Made by a program: the position numbers and the translations under genes
Part shown: positions 1 to 10,411 of the stretch, piece after piece
Layout: every line of letters begins with the position of its first letter
How positions within the stretch are numbered: position 1 is the stretch's first letter
NCBI GenBank assembly: GCA_902518955.1
Contig: CABYIR010000009.1
Location: forward strand, 1 to 48,275
Length of the DNA: 48,275 nucleotides
From: an uncultured Pelagibacteraceae bacterium
Lineage (GTDB): Bacteria; Pseudomonadota; Alphaproteobacteria; Pelagibacterales; AG-422-B15
Direction of reading: 5' to 3'
Notes under the pieces: generated by a model
What the model was told of the DNA's origin: nothing
The model's database searches: none
What the model saw: the letters and a program-made list of their open reading frames with translations, nothing else

Positions 1-2
1 AT

Positions 3-788
3 GGAAATAAAATCAATACTAAAACTCAAGAAGTAGGTAATGAAATTACTCCAATATTCATTGTTGGCATGCCAAGATCTGGTACAACATTAACAGAACA
101 AATCTTAGCTAGTCATTCTAAGGTTCACGGTGGAGGAGAATTAGATTATGTCCGAAATTCATTGGAAATCGATGGAGTTTATGATTTATCTAAGCAACAA
201 GCAGATCAAATCATCAAAAAACTCTTAAGTCTTGATGATGAAAAGTGGAGAATAATAGGTAATAAATATTTGGATAATCTTAAAAGAATAAACCCAAATA
301 ACAAAAGCTATATAACTGATAAAATGCCTCATAATTTCATGATGTGTGGATTCATTCATAAGATGCTTCCTCATGCAAAAATTATTTATTGTTATCGTGA
401 CCCCATGGATAATTGCTTTTCTCTTTACAGAAATACCTTTGCAAAATCAGGTCATGGCTATTCTTATGATCAGGATAAACTTGTATTTCATTATAATCTA
501 CATATTAAATTGATGAAACATTGGATAACTGTTTTAGGTAACAAAATTCTTTTACTTAAAAATGAAACTTTAATTGATGATCAGAAAAGAGTTACAAGTA
601 AACTGCTTGACCACTGTGATCTTGAATGGGAAGATGGTTGTCTGGAGTTTTACAAAACTGAGAGGGATGTAAGAACAATAAGTTTAAGGCAAGTCAGAAA
701 TCCTCTCAATAAAAATTCTTTAGGAGTTTGGAAAAAATATACAGGATCTTTTAATACAATGAGTGAATCACTAGAAGAATTTTCATGA
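3..788 (+). CDS. Sulfotransferase family protein, 5' end outside window
   Basis: This is the C-terminal 261 residues of a PAPS-dependent sulfotransferase-like protein. The frame stays open from base 3 and the in-frame ATG at 69 lies inside the conserved core, so the true start is upstream of the window. The 5'-phosphosulfate loop PIFIVGMPRSGTT is encoded at 51-89, and the 3'-phosphate-binding stretch YRDPMDNCFS at about 388-420. Alphaproteobacterial members often carry N-terminal TPR repeats, but that part is not visible here. The acceptor substrate cannot be predicted; cell-surface sugars or lipids are possible. The stop overlaps the lptE start (ATGA at 785-788), suggesting co-transcription. 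Family assignment is secure; function is general only. Confidence 0.85.
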   Translation, partial: GNKINTKTQEVGNEITPIFIVGMPRSGTTLTEQILASHSKVHGGGELDYVRNSLEIDGVYDLSKQQADQIIKKLLSLDDEKWRIIGNKYLDNLKRINPNNKSYITDKMPHNFMMCGFIHKMLPHAKIIYCYRDPMDNCFSLYRNTFAKSGHGYSYDQDKLVFHYNLHIKLMKHWITVLGNKILLLKNETLIDDQKRVTSKLLDHCDLEWEDGCLEFYKTERDVRTISLRQVRNPLNKNSLGVWKKYTGSFNTMSESLEEFS

Positions 789-1264
789 TAAAAAAAATAT
801 TTATTCTTTTATTTTTAAGTAATTTTTTTATTCAGTGTGGATTTCAACCTATTTACTCTGAAAAAAGTGAAACAACAGAAAGTAATTATGAAACAATTTT
901 GATGTCTGATAACTCTATTTCAGTAAAAGAAGCTTTTGATTCTATTTTTAAAAACTCAATGAGACAATCTAATTTACAATTGCGAATTAATATATTGGAG
1001 CAAGATCTTCCCATCATAACAAATTCTGATGGCACGGTTGCTAAATATAGAATTGATATTTCTACAAATTTTACTCTTTTTGATATTACAAATAATATAG
1101 AAATCTTCTCAGACTATTCTAAAGGGTTTGCACAATATGAGACTCAGACAAATAATTATGATACTGAGCAAAAACGAGGTGAGGCCAAAAAAATTGCAAC
1201 AACAAACTCTTTACAACTTATCCCAATAAAAATACAAAATTTCCAAACCAGACAAGTTGAATGA
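785..1264 (+). CDS. lptE: LPS assembly lipoprotein LptE
   Basis: LptE is the outer-membrane lipoprotein that plugs the LptD barrel and takes part in the last step of lipopolysaccharide export. The 159-residue protein starts with a basic pair and a hydrophobic stretch leading to Cys18 in FIQCGFQPIY. This is a lipoprotein signal with a degenerate lipobox (Gln before Cys), and CGFxPxY is the usual start of mature alphaproteobacterial LptE. The rest is poorly conserved, as is normal for the family. Placement directly before holA with a 4-base ATGA overlap (1261-1264) is the usual alphaproteobacterial arrangement and supports the call. The start overlaps the sulfotransferase stop in the same way. 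Confidence 0.85.
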   Translation: MIKKIFILLFLSNFFIQCGFQPIYSEKSETTESNYETILMSDNSISVKEAFDSIFKNSMRQSNLQLRINILEQDLPIITNSDGTVAKYRIDISTNFTLFDITNNIEIFSDYSKGFAQYETQTNNYDTEQKRGEAKKIATTNSLQLIPIKIQNFQTRQVE

Positions 1265-2283
1265 TAATAAAAGAATTTCAACTTGATAAAGAAATTAATA
1301 AAGGATCTTTACCTAAGTTTTTACTAATTTATGGTCCCAATGAAGGATTAATTAGAGATAATTTATTGAAAATCACTAAAACATTCGCTCAAAAAATAGA
1401 GACAGATGAAATTACCATAAATGGAAAAGCAGTTGATGAAAATCAAAATATTGTTGATGAAGAGATAAGGTCATTGTCAATGTTTAGCGAACAAAAAATA
1501 ATACATTTGGAAAACATAAAAGATAAGCACTTACAATTTTTTGAAAATATAGATATCAAAAGCAATATAGTTTTGCTCATTATCAAATCTGAAAATTTAA
1601 ATAAAAATTCAAAATTGAGAAACTTCTTTGAAAAACATAAAAAATATGCAGCAATTCCATGCTATGAGGATGATATAAGATCAACCATGAACTTGATAAG
1701 TCAGTTTCAGTCAGATCATAAAATTAAGTTTAATAGTGATATTAAAAATTATTTAATCCAAAACTTAAGTACTGACAGGTTCATAAGTAAAAATGAACTA
1801 GAGAAAATACTTTTAGTCATCGATCACCAAAAAGATAAACAAATTAAACTAAAAGATATTCAAGCAGTACTAAATGATAGTTCTTCAAACTCACTAAATA
1901 TTATTAACGAATACGTAATGTATGGAAAAGTCAATCAAGTATCAAAAAATTTATATAGGATCTTTGATGAGGGTACTAATGCAGTAGCTATTATCAGATC
2001 CTTACTAAATTATCTAGTGCGTGTTCATAAAACTCAAATTGAAATAAAAAGAACTGGTAACTTTGATGAAGCAATAAAACAACTCAGACCACCTGTATTT
2101 TGGAAAGACAAAGATAATTTTAAAAACCATTGTTCTAAATGGCCAACCAAAGAAATTTTATATTATATTGAAAGATTGTTAGAAGCAGAATATAAGTGCA
2201 AAATACAAAGCTCACTCAATAACGAAATTTGTGAAAAGTATATTCTATCAGTAGCAAAAAAGGGTGAAGTTTATTTTAATTAA
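1261..2283 (+). CDS. holA: DNA polymerase III delta subunit HolA
   Basis: HolA is the clamp-loader wrench that opens the beta sliding clamp during replication. The 340-residue length is typical. The N-terminal AAA-like domain shows LLIYGPNEGLIRD at about residues 21-33; this is the degenerate P-loop normal for delta, which does not hydrolyse ATP. The middle contains the acidic helix-rich region, and the C-terminal collar domain has the pattern PPVFWKDK near residue 278, common in alphaproteobacterial HolA. It overlaps lptE by 4 bases. It converges on parB, whose stop codon shares the TTAA at 2280-2283. Confidence is high because sequence and neighbourhood agree. Confidence 0.92.
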   Translation: MIIKEFQLDKEINKGSLPKFLLIYGPNEGLIRDNLLKITKTFAQKIETDEITINGKAVDENQNIVDEEIRSLSMFSEQKIIHLENIKDKHLQFFENIDIKSNIVLLIIKSENLNKNSKLRNFFEKHKKYAAIPCYEDDIRSTMNLISQFQSDHKIKFNSDIKNYLIQNLSTDRFISKNELEKILLVIDHQKDKQIKLKDIQAVLNDSSSNSLNIINEYVMYGKVNQVSKNLYRIFDEGTNAVAIIRSLLNYLVRVHKTQIEIKRTGNFDEAIKQLRPPVFWKDKDNFKNHCSKWPTKEILYYIERLLEAEYKCKIQSSLNNEICEKYILSVAKKGEVYFN

Positions 2284-3137
2284 AATTTTAACTTGCTAGT
2301 AACTAACTCTAGTTGATCTAGGGATCTATACTTTATCTTGATAGAACCACCTCTTTTATGAGTATGGTTAATTGATACATCTAATCCCAGTTTCTCTGAT
2401 AATTTCTTTTCAAGATCTAGCGTATCTGGATCCTTGAGTTTTAGTTTCTTAACAATAGGTTTTTTGCTTTTAACAAGGGCCTCAGTTTGTCTCACAGAGA
2501 GGTTTTCATTAATAATTTTTTCTGCCAATTGTTCAGGAAAAGCACTGTTCATTATAGCTCTTGCATGCCCAGATGATATTGATCCCTGTGATATCATATC
2601 TTGAATAGAATTAGGGAGTGATAATAAACGAATAATATTTGCGACATGACTTCGACTCTTTCCTACAATTTCAGAAAGTGCTTCTTGTGTATGACCATAG
2701 TTGTCCATAAGTTTTTTATAACCAGCTGCCTCTTCGATTGGTGACAAATCTTCTCGTTGAACATTTTCAATAATAGCAATCTCTAATGATTCAACGTCAT
2801 CTAAGTTTCTTATTACCGCTGATATTTCATGGAGCTGTGCAACTTGAGCTGCTCTCCATCTTCTTTCACCAGCTATAATTTCATAATCACCTGGATTTGA
2901 TTTAGATGGTCTTACAAGAATAGGTTGAACTAAACCCTTTGATTTAATTGAATCTGCAAGTTCATTGATACTAGCCTTTTCAAAAATTCTTCTTGGTTGT
3001 ATCGGACTTGGTCTCAGTTTTGAAATAGGTATTTTAGTCTCTGTGGAACTTAAATTTTCTGTTTTTTCATCACTCACCTCACCCATCAAAGATGAAAGGC
3101 CTCTTCCCAATCCTTTTTTATTTATTTTAAGATCCAT
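2280..3137 (-). CDS. parB: Chromosome partitioning protein ParB
   Basis: ParB is the CTP-dependent DNA clamp that loads at parS and spreads around the origin for chromosome segregation. In 285 residues the family elements appear in order. KKGLGRGLSSLMGE (7-20) is the N-terminal segment that contacts ParA. QPRR (47-50) and the CTP-binding motif GERRWRA (90-96) follow. ENVQREDL (124-131) precedes a helix-turn-helix at about 149-173, and the C-terminal dimerisation region ends the protein. It lies directly downstream of parA (3137 shared), which itself follows rsmG. A perfect parS is 1.4 kb upstream inside rsmG. A full-length chromosomal ParB is the clear reading. Confidence 0.97.
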   Translation of the reverse strand: MDLKINKKGLGRGLSSLMGEVSDEKTENLSSTETKIPISKLRPSPIQPRRIFEKASINELADSIKSKGLVQPILVRPSKSNPGDYEIIAGERRWRAAQVAQLHEISAVIRNLDDVESLEIAIIENVQREDLSPIEEAAGYKKLMDNYGHTQEALSEIVGKSRSHVANIIRLLSLPNSIQDMISQGSISSGHARAIMNSAFPEQLAEKIINENLSVRQTEALVKSKKPIVKKLKLKDPDTLDLEKKLSEKLGLDVSINHTHKRGGSIKIKYRSLDQLELVTSKLKF

Positions 3138-3925
3138 TATGCAGCTTCCAAATTTTTAGTTTTTTTTAAAATTTCATTTGCAAGTTGAATGTATGCCTGG
3201 CTTCCTTTTGAACGATGATCATAAATTAATGCTGGTAATCCAAATGATGGTGCTTCAGACATGCGAACATTTCTTGGGATTACTGTTTCAAATACTTTTT
3301 CTTTTAAATGAGATCGAACGTCTTGTGCAACCTGCAAAGATAATCGATTTCTTTGATCATACATAGTTAGAACAATTCCATCTATACTCAGATTTTGATT
3401 TAAATTTTTTCTTACTCTATCAATTGTCTTAATTAATTGAGATAAACCCTCTAATGCAAAAAATTCACATTGTAATGGAACAAGAACTGAGTCTGCTGCA
3501 GTCATTGCCATAACTGTCAATAAACTAAGTGCGGGAGGACAATCAATAAAAATAAAATCAAATTGATTTTTAAAATCATCAGATAATAAATTTTTTAAAA
3601 CATATGCTCTATTCGTTTGGTCTAAGAGTTCTGGTTCAATTCCAGACAACTCAACAGTAGATGGAATGATAAATAAATTTTTAATAGAAGTTGTATGACT
3701 TGCACTCTCAATGTTTATTGATCCAGAAAGAACTTCGTAGATAGAATTACTTCGATTAGAATAATCAATTCCTAGTCCGGTGCTTGCATTACCCTGTGGA
3801 TCTAAATCAATAATTAAAACTTTTTGATCGCATGCAGCCAATGCAGTTGCAAGATTGATGGCTGTTGTTGTTTTACCAACCCCACCTTTTTGATTTGAAA
3901 TCGCAATAATTTTTTGATTATTCAT
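3137..3925 (-). CDS. parA: Chromosome partitioning ATPase ParA
   Basis: ParA is the deviant Walker-A ATPase that forms the nucleoid gradient used to move ParB-parS complexes. The 262-residue protein has the signature KGGVGKTT at 13-20, including the signature lysine Lys13, then IIDLDPQGNAST near 39-50 (switch I/Walker A') and FIFIDCPPALSLL near 125-137 (Walker B). It lacks the N-terminal helix-turn-helix of plasmid type Ia ParA, as expected for a chromosomal (Soj-like) copy. It is packed between rsmG and parB with single-base overlaps, indicating one operon. Confidence 0.97.
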   Translation of the reverse strand: MNNQKIIAISNQKGGVGKTTTAINLATALAACDQKVLIIDLDPQGNASTGLGIDYSNRSNSIYEVLSGSINIESASHTTSIKNLFIIPSTVELSGIEPELLDQTNRAYVLKNLLSDDFKNQFDFIFIDCPPALSLLTVMAMTAADSVLVPLQCEFFALEGLSQLIKTIDRVRKNLNQNLSIDGIVLTMYDQRNRLSLQVAQDVRSHLKEKVFETVIPRNVRMSEAPSFGLPALIYDHRSKGSQAYIQLANEILKKTKNLEAA

Positions 3926-4557
3926 TAAGTTATTGATTTAATTATATTTTTTGCTTCAAAAATATTTGATCCTTTTTCTAAATTGTTTTCATGAATATTA
4001 TAGTCAAATTTCCAATATTTAGTAGTTGAATTTATCTCATCAACTACATGTACACCTTTATGAAGCAGGTAAACAGTACTATTTTTTTTAAGATGATAAC
4101 TCATTGAAAATATTTCATTTATTTTTGCTGTGGCCCTACTAATTATATAGTCAAATGAATGATTTTTTATATTCTCAACGCGATCATTAATTATTTTTAC
4201 ATTCGAGATATCAAATCGATCACAGCAATCCTTTATAAAATTGGCTTTTTTGTTATTACTTTCACACAGAACAAATTCAAATAAATTTTTGTCAAGAACC
4301 ATACTTAAAGGCAAACCTGGTAAACCAGCACCGCTTCCAATATCTAATATTCTAATCTTTTTATCATTTTTTTCGAAAAATTTAATTAGTCTTAGAGAAT
4401 CATGAAAGTGTCTGATCCATATGTTTTCCTTGTCTTTCTTAGAAACTAGATTGAATTTAGCTCTAATTATAGAATCTCTATAATCCGAGAGCTTTTTGAT
4501 TGTTTCACGTGAAACATAAGGGTTTAAAGTCTGGAGTTGATCGGAAGAGTCAATCAT
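3925..4557 (-). CDS. rsmG: 16S rRNA (guanine-527-N7) methyltransferase RsmG
   Basis: RsmG methylates G527 of 16S rRNA using S-adenosylmethionine. The 210-residue protein shows the AdoMet-binding loop ILDIGSGAGLPG at about 70-81 and the family pattern RHFHDSL at 49-55. The later motif FDYIISRATAKINE, near 125-138, matches the conserved alphaproteobacterial [D]xxxSRAxA region. It sits between mnmG (9-base gap) and parA (one shared base), the classic gidA-gidB-parA order. Codons 14-19 (YVSRET) are encoded by the parS palindrome, so this segment serves both protein coding and ParB binding. Confidence 0.95.
   Translation of the reverse strand: MIDSSDQLQTLNPYVSRETIKKLSDYRDSIIRAKFNLVSKKDKENIWIRHFHDSLRLIKFFEKNDKKIRILDIGSGAGLPGLPLSMVLDKNLFEFVLCESNNKKANFIKDCCDRFDISNVKIINDRVENIKNHSFDYIISRATAKINEIFSMSYHLKKNSTVYLLHKGVHVVDEINSTTKYWKFDYNIHENNLEKGSNIFEAKNIIKSIT
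4501..4516. other. parS: parS centromere-like site for ParB
   Basis: The 16-base sequence TGTTTCACGTGAAACA is a perfect palindrome and equals the bacterial parS consensus known from Bacillus and Caulobacter. It lies in the 5' part of rsmG, 1.4 kb from parB and about 10.5 kb from the candidate oriC. This fits the usual origin-proximal placement. ParB encoded at 2280-3137 would load here and spread. No second perfect copy was seen in the window. Confidence 0.93.
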
Positions 4558-4566
4558 TAACTAACT

Positions 4567-6444
4567 TTATGCTGATTTTTTTGATTTAGCTCTATTTTTT
4601 ATAAAAGTTAAAATCAGGTTAATCGAAGATGGAGTTATTCCATCAATTCTTGAAGCCTGAGATATTGTTTTAGGTCTTAATTTGGTTAGTTTTTCTCGAA
4701 TTTCATTAGAAAGGCTAACAATATGACTATAATCTAGTTCATCAGGTATTTTTATTTTTTCATCATTTTTAAGACTTAAAATTTCTGATTTTTGTTTCTT
4801 GATATACCCTTTATAATGACTTTCAATTTCAATTTGTTCTTTAACCTCATCTTCAAAATCATTGATTTCTGATAAATCAAAAATCTCAGCAATTTTTTTA
4901 ATATTGAATCCTTCATAAGATAATAGATCAAATGCTGATCTTTTTTTGCCATCTTGATTGATCTTGATGCCAATTTTTTCAAGATATTTTGGGGTAACAT
5001 ATTGATTTTTAACAATTTTATCTAATTCATTAATCGCACTAACTTTTAAATTAAATAGGTTTTCTCTGTTATTGCTGATTAAACCAAGTTTCTGAGCAAC
5101 TGGAGTAAGTCTTTTATCAGCATTGTCTGCTCTTAATGTTAATCTGTATTCAGCTCTGGATGTAAACATTCGATATGGCTCTGTAACACCTTTAAGAGTC
5201 AGATCGTCGATCATAACCCCAATATATGAGTTATTTCTCTGAAAAATATACTCGCTTGATTTGAGAGATAAAGCCGCGTTCATTCCAGCAACTAAACCTT
5301 GTGCAGCCGCTTCTTCATATCCTGTCGTTCCATTAATTTGGCCTGCTAAATAAAGACCTTTGATTTTTTTTGTTTCTAAAGTTTGATATAACTCTCTTGG
5401 ATCTATAAAGTCGTACTCGATCGCATATCCAGGTTGAACAATCTCAACATTCTCTAAACCATTGATTTTATTAATAAATTCTTTCTGAACATAGTCTGGT
5501 AAAGATGTTGAAATGCCATTTGGATAAACAAGGTCACTATCTAGACCTTCTGGTTCAAGAAATATTTGATGTCTTGTTTTTTCTCTAAATCTTACAATTT
5601 TATCCTCAACTGATGGACAATATCTGGGCCCTGTACTCTTGATTTGACCTGAATAAATAGCTGATTTATCTATATTTTTTTGGATTATTCTGTGAACTTC
5701 TTCATTGGTGTGAGTAATATGACAAGGGACCTGTTCGTTAAAAGTTCGCTTTGTTAAAAAAGAAAAATACGAATGCTCTTCATCTGCATCTTGTAATTCA
5801 AGCTTACTGTAATCAATTGTTTCTTTTCTAAGACGTGCTGGAGTTCCCGTTTTTAATCTACTTATATCAAATCCAGTCTTATATAGGGATTTTGCTAAAC
5901 CTATTGATGGCTTATCCCCATGTCGACCTGCAGGGATCGTTTTTTCACCAATGTGTATCAATCCATTTAAAAATGTTCCAGTAGTAATTATAACTTTTTC
6001 AGTTGATATTTTCTTTCCACTTTCGCACAAAATTCCATTTATATTATTTTGATCATCAAAAAGTAAGTCTTCAACTGGGTCGAATAGGCAAGTTAAATTA
6101 TTATAACCACTAATTTCTTCTTGCATAAATTTTTTATATAATTTTCGATCAGATTGAGATCTTGGCCCTCTAACTGCAGGGCCTTTTGTGCGATTTAATA
6201 ACCTATACTGAATACTAGATAAATCAGCAATTCTTCCCATTATTCCATCAAGAGCATCGATTTCTCTTACAAGATGTCCTTTTCCCAATCCTCCAATTGC
6301 TGGGTTACACGACATCATTCCGATAGTCTCAAATTTATGGCTTATTAAAAGGGTTTTAGCTCCTAGCCTAGCAGATGTTGTTGCAGCCTCACATCCTGCA
6401 TGGCCTCCGCCAATTACAACAACGTCAAAATCAGTTTCAGACAT
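4567..6444 (-). CDS. mnmG: tRNA uridine-34 5-carboxymethylaminomethyl modification enzyme MnmG (GidA)
   Basis: MnmG is the FAD-dependent partner of MnmE that installs the cmnm5 group on wobble uridine 34 of several tRNAs. The 625-residue length is normal. The FAD-binding motif [13 protein letters not shown] is at 9-21, followed by [17 protein letters not shown] near 45-61. The two family signatures [11 protein letters not shown] (about 271-281) and [16 protein letters not shown] (about 371-386) are intact, and the helical C-terminal domain that binds MnmE is present. It lies 50 bases after mnmE and 9 bases before rsmG on the same strand, so the two subunits are probably co-expressed. Confidence 0.98.
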   Translation of the reverse strand: MSETDFDVVVIGGGHAGCEAATTSARLGAKTLLISHKFETIGMMSCNPAIGGLGKGHLVREIDALDGIMGRIADLSSIQYRLLNRTKGPAVRGPRSQSDRKLYKKFMQEEISGYNNLTCLFDPVEDLLFDDQNNINGILCESGKKISTEKVIITTGTFLNGLIHIGEKTIPAGRHGDKPSIGLAKSLYKTGFDISRLKTGTPARLRKETIDYSKLELQDADEEHSYFSFLTKRTFNEQVPCHITHTNEEVHRIIQKNIDKSAIYSGQIKSTGPRYCPSVEDKIVRFREKTRHQIFLEPEGLDSDLVYPNGISTSLPDYVQKEFINKINGLENVEIVQPGYAIEYDFIDPRELYQTLETKKIKGLYLAGQINGTTGYEEAAAQGLVAGMNAALSLKSSEYIFQRNNSYIGVMIDDLTLKGVTEPYRMFTSRAEYRLTLRADNADKRLTPVAQKLGLISNNRENLFNLKVSAINELDKIVKNQYVTPKYLEKIGIKINQDGKKRSAFDLLSYEGFNIKKIAEIFDLSEINDFEDEVKEQIEIESHYKGYIKKQKSEILSLKNDEKIKIPDELDYSHIVSLSNEIREKLTKLRPKTISQASRIDGITPSSINLILTFIKNRAKSKKSA

Positions 6445-6494
6445 GACTTAGTTAAATAAATTAACTAAGTTGAAATGCAACTAAATTATTTTGA

Positions 6495-7796
6495 TTATTT
6501 ACCAATACAAAAGTCTTTAAAAATAACTTCTAAGTATTCTTCAACATCAACAAGTCCTGTTAAGCGTCCTATTTCATTTACTGCTAATCTTAATTCTTCA
6601 ACAAATAATTCAGTTTGATTTATTGGATCAATATTTTTTGCATTACTTAAACTTACAATTATTTTTTGAGAACCTAGTATATATCGAGTTCTTGTAGGAA
6701 TAGTTTCAGATATGTTGCTTAAGTCTTTTACAACATGACTTGAAATAATATTAATCAATTCATCAATACCTTGATTGGTTTTAGTTGAAATTTTTAGAGT
6801 TTCTAAATTTGTATTTTCATTTTCATTAATTAAATCAATTTTATTTAAAACCGAAACCCGTCCTTTTTTTTGATTTATTTTTCTTTTGTCATCAAAAAGT
6901 TCAATTACTAAATGACTGTCAGCGATCTTTTCATGAGTAATATCTATTCCTTTTTTTTCGATAGTATTTGTAGCCTTTCTGATTCCAGCGGTATCAGTAA
7001 ATATAACAGGATAACCGCTAATATTTAATGTAACTTCAATGGCGTCACGTGTAGTTCCTGCTTCTTCTGAAACAATTGCAACATCTCTTTTGGCAAGTAA
7101 ATTTATCAAACTAGATTTACCTACATTTGGTTCACCAATGATGGCAATTCGAAAGCCATCTTTAATTATCTCACCTTGATTTTTTTCTGAGATATGAAGA
7201 TTGATATCTGAAATTAATTCATCAATTTTTTTCATTATATTCTTTAAAACATCATCCGGAATATCTTCATCAGCAAAGTCAATTCCAGCCTCAAGATATG
7301 CTATGATTTCAATTAATTTTTTTCTCCAAGACAAATAAAGTTTATTAAGTGAACCGCTCATCTGACTTAACGCAAGTTTATGCTGAACTTCAGTGTGAGC
7401 ATTAATTAAATCACCCATAGCTTCTATTGCTGTAAGATCCATTTTATCATTTATAAACGCTCTTTTTGTAAACTCTCCAGGCTCTGCTAAACGTAATTGA
7501 TCTATTTTTCCAAGTGCATTTAGAACTAAATTTATAGTTGAAATTCCACCATGAATATGAAGTTCAGCAACATCTTCTCCTGTAAAACTTTTAGGTTTAG
7601 CAAAATAAACTCCTAGCCCAGTATCAATATGCATTCCGTCATCGGGATCATAAATTTTAATGTGACTCATTTTATGAGTTTCAAAATTACTTTTTCGAGA
7701 CAACGTTTTAAGAGCAGTGAGAGCTAAGTGACCTGAGATTCTAATTACCGCTAAGCCTGAAACACCATTTGCAGTTGATAAAGCATAGATTGTCAT
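6495..7796 (-). CDS. mnmE: tRNA modification GTPase MnmE (TrmE)
   Basis: MnmE is the potassium-dependent GTPase that forms a complex with MnmG for wobble-uridine modification. The N-terminal formyl-THF-binding domain covers about 1-117 (FTGEDVAELHIHGG at 71-84). The G domain shows P-loop GEPNVGKSSL at 221-230, switch region EEAGTTRDAIE at 244-254, DTAG at 268-271 and NKID near 319. The protein ends with FCIGK, the conserved C-terminal motif whose cysteine is needed for the reaction. At 433 residues it is slightly short for the family, but all motifs are kept. Only 31 bases separate its start from the divergent nitroreductase gene. Confidence 0.98.
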   Translation of the reverse strand: MTIYALSTANGVSGLAVIRISGHLALTALKTLSRKSNFETHKMSHIKIYDPDDGMHIDTGLGVYFAKPKSFTGEDVAELHIHGGISTINLVLNALGKIDQLRLAEPGEFTKRAFINDKMDLTAIEAMGDLINAHTEVQHKLALSQMSGSLNKLYLSWRKKLIEIIAYLEAGIDFADEDIPDDVLKNIMKKIDELISDINLHISEKNQGEIIKDGFRIAIIGEPNVGKSSLINLLAKRDVAIVSEEAGTTRDAIEVTLNISGYPVIFTDTAGIRKATNTIEKKGIDITHEKIADSHLVIELFDDKRKINQKKGRVSVLNKIDLINENENTNLETLKISTKTNQGIDELINIISSHVVKDLSNISETIPTRTRYILGSQKIIVSLSNAKNIDPINQTELFVEELRLAVNEIGRLTGLVDVEEYLEVIFKDFCIGK

Positions 7797-7827
7797 TTAT
7801 TCTTTGAATTACTCTATGAAGTGATTT

Positions 7828-8397
7828 ATGGCAATAAATAATAGTTTTTTTTATAAAAGAAGATCCGTAACAGCTAAAAATATGCTTGCTAACAAAGTTA
7901 GTGAGAATGATTTAAAAGATATTCTATCTGCTGGAATTAGAGTTCCTGATCATGGTGCATTAAACCCTTGGAAAATTGTCGTTATTAAAGACGAACGACT
8001 AGAAAAATTTGATAAAGAAGTGATTTTAAAAGAGTTCCTTAGAGCAAATCCCAATGCCTCAGAAAAAGAAATTGAAATAGAGTCATCCAGACTTCAAAGA
8101 GGAGGGGTTGTCCTTGCGGTACTATCGACTCCTGTTGAGCATCCAAAAATTCCTAAATGGGAAATGCAATTATCATCTGCGGCTGTTTGCATGAACTTAT
8201 TAAGCTGTGCACAGTCTAAAGGTTATGCAGCTCAATGGATAACCGAATGGTATGCATACAACAAAGTAGTAATCGAAAAACTGGGTGGAGACTTCAATAG
8301 GGATAAAATTTCAGGATTTATCTACATTGGTCAACAAAGTGAACCCCCTAAAGAAAGGCGGCGACCTAATCCTGATGATATAATTTCTTATTATTAG
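7828..8397 (+). CDS. Nitroreductase family protein (YdjA-like)
   Basis: This 189-residue protein belongs to the FMN-dependent nitroreductase fold. The N-terminal [12 protein letters not shown] carries the RRS motif that binds the FMN phosphate, and the segment [18 protein letters not shown] (about 36-53) matches the single-domain YdjA-like branch. The C-terminal GFIYIGQ is the usual final strand. The physiological substrate of this branch is not known; NAD(P)H-dependent reduction is assumed from the family. It is divergent from mnmE with a 31-base gap, and is followed after 13 bases by the DUF255 gene, which may be in the same transcript. Confidence 0.85.
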   Translation: MAINNSFFYKRRSVTAKNMLANKVSENDLKDILSAGIRVPDHGALNPWKIVVIKDERLEKFDKEVILKEFLRANPNASEKEIEIESSRLQRGGVVLAVLSTPVEHPKIPKWEMQLSSAAVCMNLLSCAQSKGYAAQWITEWYAYNKVVIEKLGGDFNRDKISGFIYIGQQSEPPKERRRPNPDDIISYY

Positions 8398-8410
8398 GTC
8401 TCAATTACAA

Positions 8411-10411
8411 ATGGCTAATAATTTACTATCTAAGGAAACAAGTCCCTACCTCTTGCAACATAAAGACAATCCAGTCAATTGGTATGGCTGGGGTGAAGAT
8501 GCATTCGTCCAAGCTGAAAAAGAAAATAAACCAATACTTCTATCTATTGGATATGCTTCCTGTCACTGGTGTCATGTCATGGCACATGAAAGCTTTGAAG
8601 ATGATGAAACAGCAAAAATTATGAATGACAAATTTATCAATATTAAACTTGATCGAGAGGAACGACCAGACATTGATAGTATATATCAAACTGCACTCGC
8701 ACTACTTGGTCAACAAGGGGGTTGGCCCTTAACTATGTTCTTAGACTCATCAAAAAAACCTTTTTGGGGAGGAACATATTTTCCAAAAGCCCCTCGTCAA
8801 GGCATACCAACGTTTCAAAGTATATTAAATATGGTCTCTGAATCATTTAATAAAAATAAAAATGATATCGAACAAAACAAAACTATTATTTTCAATGCTA
8901 TGCAAAAATTACAAGGTGAGAAATATGAAAATGAATTAGATGAAACATTTTATAAAAAAATATCTGAATTAATATTATCAAATATGGATACAATCCACGG
9001 TGGACTTAAAGGAGCCCCAAAATTTCCTCAATTTTTTTTGTATGAATACTTATTAAATCAATACAAAAAAAATTCAGATAATTTATTTTATGATTTATCT
9101 TTAAAATCGATTGATCAAATATGTAGTGGAGGTATCTACGATCATATTGGTGGAGGGATATCTCGATATTCAGTTGATCAGTATTGGCTAGTGCCTCATT
9201 TTGAAAAGATGCTTTATGATAATGCTCAACTCATCGGAATATTGAATAATTTTTGGCAATTAACAAAAAAAGAAGCATACAAAAATAAAATTTATGAAAC
9301 TGTGGATTGGCTAAAAAAAGATATGTTAGATCCTTCTTCGGCATTTTATTCATCATATGATGCTGATTCTGAAGGAGTTGAAGGTAAATATTATGTATGG
9401 TCATATCAAGAGCTGCGGAAGATATTAGGTAATAACTTTTTATTTTTTACTAAAATATTTAATATTTATGAGAACGGTAATTGGGAAGGAAGTAATGTAC
9501 TTAGTTGTAATGAAAACTTACATATTGAAACTGATGACTACAGTAAATTAAGACAATTAATCAATACTTTATATGATGAAAGAATCAAAAGACCTAAACC
9601 AACATGTGATAATAAAATTTTATGCGATTGGAATGGGCTTGCAATCGATAGTATAGCAAAATCATCAGCAATTTTTAGAGATGAAAAATTATTAAACTTA
9701 GCTCAAGAAGCGTTTAATTTCATCAAAACATCAATGTATGATGGAAAAACACTTTACCACTCGCATTGCAATTCAATAAATAAACATGAGGGTATGCTTG
9801 AAGATTATGCCTATCTTATCAAAGCAGGTATAACTATTTTTGAGATCACAACGGATGAACAGTACCTAAAGTTCTCATTAGAACTAACTGAGACACTAAT
9901 TGAAAATTTTGGCGATGAAGAAGGTATGTTTTTTATAACCTCAAAAATGAAAGACGATGTTATTATTAGAAATAAACAAATAGTAGACAATGTCATGCCG
10001 AATGCTAATGCGGTAATGATAGAGAACTTAACCAAGTTAGATTTTATTACTGGTGAGCATAAATATAATCAATTAAATACAAAAATTATCCAAGATTACT
10101 CATCAAGAATAAATAAAGAATACTTTGGAATATGTTCTTTTTTAAATAGTTTAGATTTTTTTAATAATTATCAATCAATAATTATTACTGGTATAAATAA
10201 AGATGATAATAAAAAAATTTATGATCAACTAATTAAAATATACTTACCAAATACCATAATCCTAATGATTAACGAAAAAACAAATATAATTTCTAAAAAT
10301 AGCTTTTTGAACCAGATCGAAATAAAGAGCCAGTCATCTATCTATTTATGCAAGAATAATACATGTTCATTACCTAGCAATAATGTAGAAGAAATTTTAA
10401 AAATGATATGA
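8411..10411 (+). CDS. Thioredoxin domain-containing protein, DUF255/YyaL family
   Basis: The 666-residue protein matches the widespread YyaL/SPATA20 family. It begins with a thioredoxin-like domain ([14 protein letters not shown] at 11-24; CHWCHVM at 51-57, with a CxxC pair at 51/54) and continues with an (alpha/alpha)6 sugar-hydrolase-like barrel, including the family patterns APKFPQF and [12 protein letters not shown]. The cellular role is not established, and neither redox nor sugar-processing activity can be asserted. The last residues are less conserved and low in complexity. It overlaps apt by 4 bases (ATGA at 10408-10411), implying translational coupling. Confidence 0.9.
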   Translation: MANNLLSKETSPYLLQHKDNPVNWYGWGEDAFVQAEKENKPILLSIGYASCHWCHVMAHESFEDDETAKIMNDKFINIKLDREERPDIDSIYQTALALLGQQGGWPLTMFLDSSKKPFWGGTYFPKAPRQGIPTFQSILNMVSESFNKNKNDIEQNKTIIFNAMQKLQGEKYENELDETFYKKISELILSNMDTIHGGLKGAPKFPQFFLYEYLLNQYKKNSDNLFYDLSLKSIDQICSGGIYDHIGGGISRYSVDQYWLVPHFEKMLYDNAQLIGILNNFWQLTKKEAYKNKIYETVDWLKKDMLDPSSAFYSSYDADSEGVEGKYYVWSYQELRKILGNNFLFFTKIFNIYENGNWEGSNVLSCNENLHIETDDYSKLRQLINTLYDERIKRPKPTCDNKILCDWNGLAIDSIAKSSAIFRDEKLLNLAQEAFNFIKTSMYDGKTLYHSHCNSINKHEGMLEDYAYLIKAGITIFEITTDEQYLKFSLELTETLIENFGDEEGMFFITSKMKDDVIIRNKQIVDNVMPNANAVMIENLTKLDFITGEHKYNQLNTKIIQDYSSRINKEYFGICSFLNSLDFFNNYQSIIITGINKDDNKKIYDQLIKIYLPNTIILMINEKTNIISKNSFLNQIEIKSQSSIYLCKNNTCSLPSNNVEEILKMI

